This document shows, one piece after another, positions 6,632 through 9,514 of a stretch of 9,514 nucleotides of DNA (position 1 is the first letter of the stretch; each line of letters begins with the position of its first letter). The DNA is from RGIG5057 sp964642045. GTDB taxonomy: Bacteria > Bacillota > Clostridia > TANB77 > CAG-465. The position numbers were made by a program, and so were the translations under genes. The notes below the pieces were generated by a model. The model was given only the letters and a program-made list of their open reading frames with translations, searched no databases and was not told the DNA's origin. The DNA lies in the NCBI GenBank assembly GCA_964642045.1, contig CAZXLZ010000049.1:1-9514 (forward strand). Reading direction: 5' to 3'.

Positions 6632-7444
6632 TTATAGTTTAATAACAAGTTCTTTATAATTAGGGCACATACGCTCTAAAAAGGTTTCATACGTCTTTAA
6701 AACTTCCTCTGGTGTTTTCCACTGCCTGTATGCATCCTTGGTTAGTGTTTCCCCTGTATTAATATCATTTGCTCTCATGCAGTCCTGACTAAGTTCATCA
6801 ATAAGAATTACTTTGTCATTTAAAATACCAAACTCCATTTTTAAGTCGATTAGTTTTATACCAGCTTTTAAATATACATCGTTCAAAATATCTCCTATTT
6901 TTGAAAGCATTGCATCAGCTTGGTCAAACTGTTTCTTTGTCATAAGATTAAGACCTGTTATATAGCTTTCGTTCATTGTAGGATCATCAATTCCTCCTGT
7001 AAGGCTGACATCAATTTTTGCATCATACTTATTAAGCGGTGTATCAAATTTCTGTCCTTCTGTTACAAACGTAGGGAAAAGCCTTACTATTGAACCTGCA
7101 GCATAATATCTTCTTATCCATTCAATTGGAAGTGGTTTGCACCGCTTGATCAGAATTGCAAACTTTCCATTTATGTCTAAAATTTTATCATTTACACGTT
7201 CTGTAGGAATTCCGTTTTCTTCCATAAGGTTAAGGAAAAAAATTGTTGCATACATGCGATATACATCTGTACCTTCAATTACTCCTTCCCTTTTATTGGT
7301 GACACTTCTTAAATGCGGTTTGTAAAACATAATTGCTGTTTCTTCATCTAAAGCATATATTGTTTTAGACTTTCCATTTGCAACTACTTGCAGACTCTCA
7401 AAATCGATTTGCTTTAAATAGCTATATTTATTTACATTTTCCAT
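6632..7444 (-). CDS. Divergent SAICAR synthetase (PurC) family ligase
   Basis: PurC enzymes use ATP to join aspartate to a carboxyaminoimidazole ribotide. This 270-aa protein, about 30 residues longer than the usual PurC, carries the family landmarks in order: GKSKTIY at 24-30 (ATP loop, usually GKAK.VY), NGIPTE at 77-82, PLPIEWIRRYYAAGSI at 104-119, DPTMNES at 154-160, LIDLKMEFG at 198-206 and DELSQDCMR at 216-224. Differences from housekeeping PurC include the last motif (usually DE.SPD..RLWD, here ending RAND), loss of the Lys-x-Asp before DP, and a 20-residue N-terminal extension. I read it as a specialised paralogue. The start overlaps the end of the upstream fusion gene by 17 bases, with AAAGGA 11 bases before the ATG inside that gene. 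PurC homologues also act in coformycin/pentostatin synthesis beside a HisG homologue, as here. Confidence 0.87.
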   Translation of the reverse strand: MENVNKYSYLKQIDFESLQVVANGKSKTIYALDEETAIMFYKPHLRSVTNKREGVIEGTDVYRMYATIFFLNLMEENGIPTERVNDKILDINGKFAILIKRCKPLPIEWIRRYYAAGSIVRLFPTFVTEGQKFDTPLNKYDAKIDVSLTGGIDDPTMNESYITGLNLMTKKQFDQADAMLSKIGDILNDVYLKAGIKLIDLKMEFGILNDKVILIDELSQDCMRANDINTGETLTKDAYRQWKTPEEVLKTYETFLERMCPNYKELVIKL

Positions 7445-9514
7445 TTTGTAATATATCCTTTACCCTTTCTACATTTTTTTTAGTTGAAATGCTAGCATCA
7501 AGCTCTATTACCATTATGTCTGTTTCTTCCCTTAAAAACTTTACTGCTTCATCATACATAAGTTCATACTCCTCCAAAGATTGTAAGCCATCGAATTCGT
7601 CACTCACACTTCTATTTTTGTTTCGTTCATATGCTTCTTTTGCATTAATTTTGCAGTAGAATAAGTAATCAGGAAATGGCTTCCACGACTGTAAAATATT
7701 TCTTACTTTTTCTTTGTCTTTTATGATGTCCACAATTGCAGTAAGTATTGAGCGATCATATACTGTGCTAACAATATTTCTCGCTGTCCAATGCTGTTTT
7801 CCTACAATTTTTGCCCATAAATCATATTTTCCATTTTTCCATAGTGAAAAAGCATCTTTTCCTACTTTACCAGAAAAAGGTTCTACTAAAACTACAGGTG
7901 AATTTGCAAATAAACCTGATTGAACTAATGCCTTTGCCAGTGTAGATTTTCCAGAGCCATCAATTCCATCAAAAGCTATACATCTTTTATCTGTAATAGC
8001 ATCGATTAAACCTAAGTTTATGAAAAGTGGAAGTTTATCTATTCGAGCTGTTGCTAAAACTGCTCCAAATTTGATTACTTCTGAATGCTCCACTAATCCG
8101 TTTACTTTCGCAGTTTCTCCTGTTTCCACAACATCGAAAATAGAGCTTGCCCATCCCATCTTAACGCTTGCTTCAACACTTCCTTCCATATTTACAATAT
8201 TACTATCATTTATAGGGTAATTTTGCTTTAATACACTCGGATATGTTGTTGCAATTTTTCTTTCTAAGAAATAAGAAAGAGGGTAGCTTTTTAAATTTTC
8301 AGGAACTAATATACTCATTCTGCAATCATTTTGTTCAAAATACTTAAGTGCTACAAAAGCTTTATTTGAGTTTTCAAGCCATTTATCTGCTCCATATATA
8401 ACAAGGTCAAACTTTTCACAGTTCTTCGTTATATCTGCCCATTTTAATAAATGAATCCTTAAAATACATTTATCAGTTTCTATGTCATACACCAACATTC
8501 TTGAATTTATTTCAGGAATGTTTATACCTAAAGATTCAAGATATTTATGCAGTACCTTTTGAAGCCTTCCCTTTACAGCACCTATTGTTATTAATGTTTT
8601 TCCATCAGAGCTACTTTTTTCTATATCCTTGAATAAGCATAACTCTAATTCTTTTAATATGTCTGGATTTTCAGTGCTATAAATTGACCTTAGCTCTGTT
8701 TCTGTAAAAAGAATTTGACTTGTAGACTCTGAGGTATTTGAGTAAGCCTGTCCTGCCATAGAATTTCCAATTAATGATAAAAGAGATCTTATCATCATTT
8801 CGTTCATTGTAGGTTTTAATCTCTTTACAACTTCAATTGCCTTAAAAAAAGCATCATTAACAGCTTCATCACCATTTTTATAGTTCTTTCCAATCCCTAT
8901 AACTGCAAGTGAATTCTGTTTTGTAAGAGGCTCCTTACCCATAATAAATATTGGAGATGATTCAAATGGAATCCAAGGCTTTAAAACACTCACTTTTATT
9001 TCAACATCTGCACTTGCCTCTAATGCTATACCGCTAAGCTCACCATAAGCTTGCTTTGCGTGTACATCACCTAAGTATAGTCCTGCACCTTCAATTTCAA
9101 CAGGTAAATAAATATCTACTCCTTCTGCAATAAATGGATTATCGAAATTTCCACCTGTTACTCCAATATGTCCTGTCTTAATCTTGCCTTCTTCTGGGGT
9201 TGTCGCAATCATTCCTATGCATGGTGAAATTTTTAAATTTAACTGATTTTTAAAATACCTAAGAGTTCCTTCTTCATCCTTTATGTCTGCAATAACAGGA
9301 AATCTTGAAGAAAAGTCGAAATCATCCGTTTTTTCAAGCGGTGCAATACCTGCACTTTTTGAAAGCATTTGCGCCATCTCTTTTATTTTGATTTTTTCAA
9401 TATGAACCTTTAAGAAATCGCCTTTTTTTGCTCCTTCCACATAAATTGGACCAGTTAAAGGATGATGATGAGGAGGATTTTCCATACTCATAAGATTTTC
9501 TAAATCTGATAAAT
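7428..9514 (-). CDS. Tri-domain fusion: acetamidase/formamidase-like, HisG-like, thymidylate-kinase-like (5' partial)
   Basis: One uninterrupted frame encodes three enzymes. Numbering from the Met at 9491: (1) about 1-265, FmdA/AmdA acetamidase/formamidase family, with GPIYVEGAKKGD at 14-25, GHIGVTGGNFDN at 107-118 and GDVHAKQAYGE at 141-151. (2) about 297-486, a short-form HisG (ATP phosphoribosyltransferase): KGRL at 307-310, FDLVIYGAD at 361-369, IATTYPSV at 413-420, NMEGSVE at 434-440 and the PRPP-binding DVVETGETAKVNGL at 453-466. (3) about 500-687, thymidylate-kinase-like: Walker A GIDGSGKST at 509-517, YDRS at 578-581, and a LID-like RNKNRS at 623-628. The true start is off the window: the frame is open to the right edge (reading LSDLENL), no ribosome binding site precedes the Met, and FmdA proteins normally have a further N-terminal segment. 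HisG attaches PRPP to N1 of ATP; the fusion suggests channelled handling of a PRPP-derived nucleotide, with amide hydrolysis and phosphorylation on one chain. Each domain call is good; the joint reaction is inferred. Confidence 0.87.
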   Translation of the reverse strand, partial: LSDLENLMSMENPPHHHPLTGPIYVEGAKKGDFLKVHIEKIKIKEMAQMLSKSAGIAPLEKTDDFDFSSRFPVIADIKDEEGTLRYFKNQLNLKISPCIGMIATTPEEGKIKTGHIGVTGGNFDNPFIAEGVDIYLPVEIEGAGLYLGDVHAKQAYGELSGIALEASADVEIKVSVLKPWIPFESSPIFIMGKEPLTKQNSLAVIGIGKNYKNGDEAVNDAFFKAIEVVKRLKPTMNEMMIRSLLSLIGNSMAGQAYSNTSESTSQILFTETELRSIYSTENPDILKELELCLFKDIEKSSSDGKTLITIGAVKGRLQKVLHKYLESLGINIPEINSRMLVYDIETDKCILRIHLLKWADITKNCEKFDLVIYGADKWLENSNKAFVALKYFEQNDCRMSILVPENLKSYPLSYFLERKIATTYPSVLKQNYPINDSNIVNMEGSVEASVKMGWASSIFDVVETGETAKVNGLVEHSEVIKFGAVLATARIDKLPLFINLGLIDAITDKRCIAFDGIDGSGKSTLAKALVQSGLFANSPVVLVEPFSGKVGKDAFSLWKNGKYDLWAKIVGKQHWTARNIVSTVYDRSILTAIVDIIKDKEKVRNILQSWKPFPDYLFYCKINAKEAYERNKNRSVSDEFDGLQSLEEYELMYDEAVKFLREETDIMVIELDASISTKKNVERVKDILQNGKCK

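Noticed and set aside
5296..7444. Reading the PurC and PurA homologues as the housekeeping purine genes
   Set aside because: Both are divergent at conserved substrate motifs, other pur genes are absent, and they are joined to a HisG-amidase-kinase fusion. Not excluded without the rest of the genome.
7428..9491. Fusion gene as an artefact of a lost stop codon between separate genes
   Set aside because: No ribosome binding site followed by a start codon at a sensible domain edge was noticed, and the linkers are short and in frame across two junctions. Read-level checking would settle it.

Overview
The window is AT-rich DNA with glycine-rich Shine-Dalgarno sites, A/T-ending codons, ftsA-ftsZ and a SpoIVFA/SpoIVFB-like M23-M50 pair. 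This points to a low-GC, probably spore-forming member of the Clostridia. A Clostridium or Peptostreptococcaceae-type genome is a guess only.

Layout, left to right. (1) A 5'-truncated family 3 beta-N-acetylglucosaminidase-type gene runs on the + strand from the left edge to 1088. It converges on the - strand genes at a bidirectional hairpin terminator (1101-1141). (2) A - strand morphogenesis block reads from 5129 down to 1185: an M23 (LytM) membrane protein, an M50 membrane metalloprotease whose start overlaps the M23 stop (ATGA), ftsA with its own sigma-A-type promoter and a GTG start, then ftsZ whose start overlaps the ftsA stop (TAATG). As given, ftsZ carries a single-base +1 frameshift at about 2079, which for an essential gene is probably a sequence error. 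(3) Two strong hairpins (5201-5232 and 5257-5290) separate this block from (4) a compact - strand cluster running from the right edge down to 5296. It holds a very large fusion protein (acetamidase/formamidase-like, then HisG-like ATP phosphoribosyltransferase, then thymidylate-kinase-like P-loop kinase, 5' end outside the window), a divergent PurC (SAICAR synthetase) homologue overlapping its end by 17 bases, and a divergent PurA (adenylosuccinate synthetase) homologue.

The cluster in (4) is the striking part. HisG-like and PurC-like enzymes together are the hallmark of pentostatin/coformycin-type nucleoside biosynthesis. Here the HisG domain is fused between an amidohydrolase and a nucleotide kinase, and a PurA-like ligase with altered substrate loops accompanies it. 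I infer a dedicated pathway that builds a modified purine-derived nucleotide or nucleoside rather than housekeeping purine or histidine synthesis. The product is unknown, and at least the 5' end of the first gene lies beyond the right edge. No tRNA, rRNA, CRISPR array or insertion sequence was recognised.
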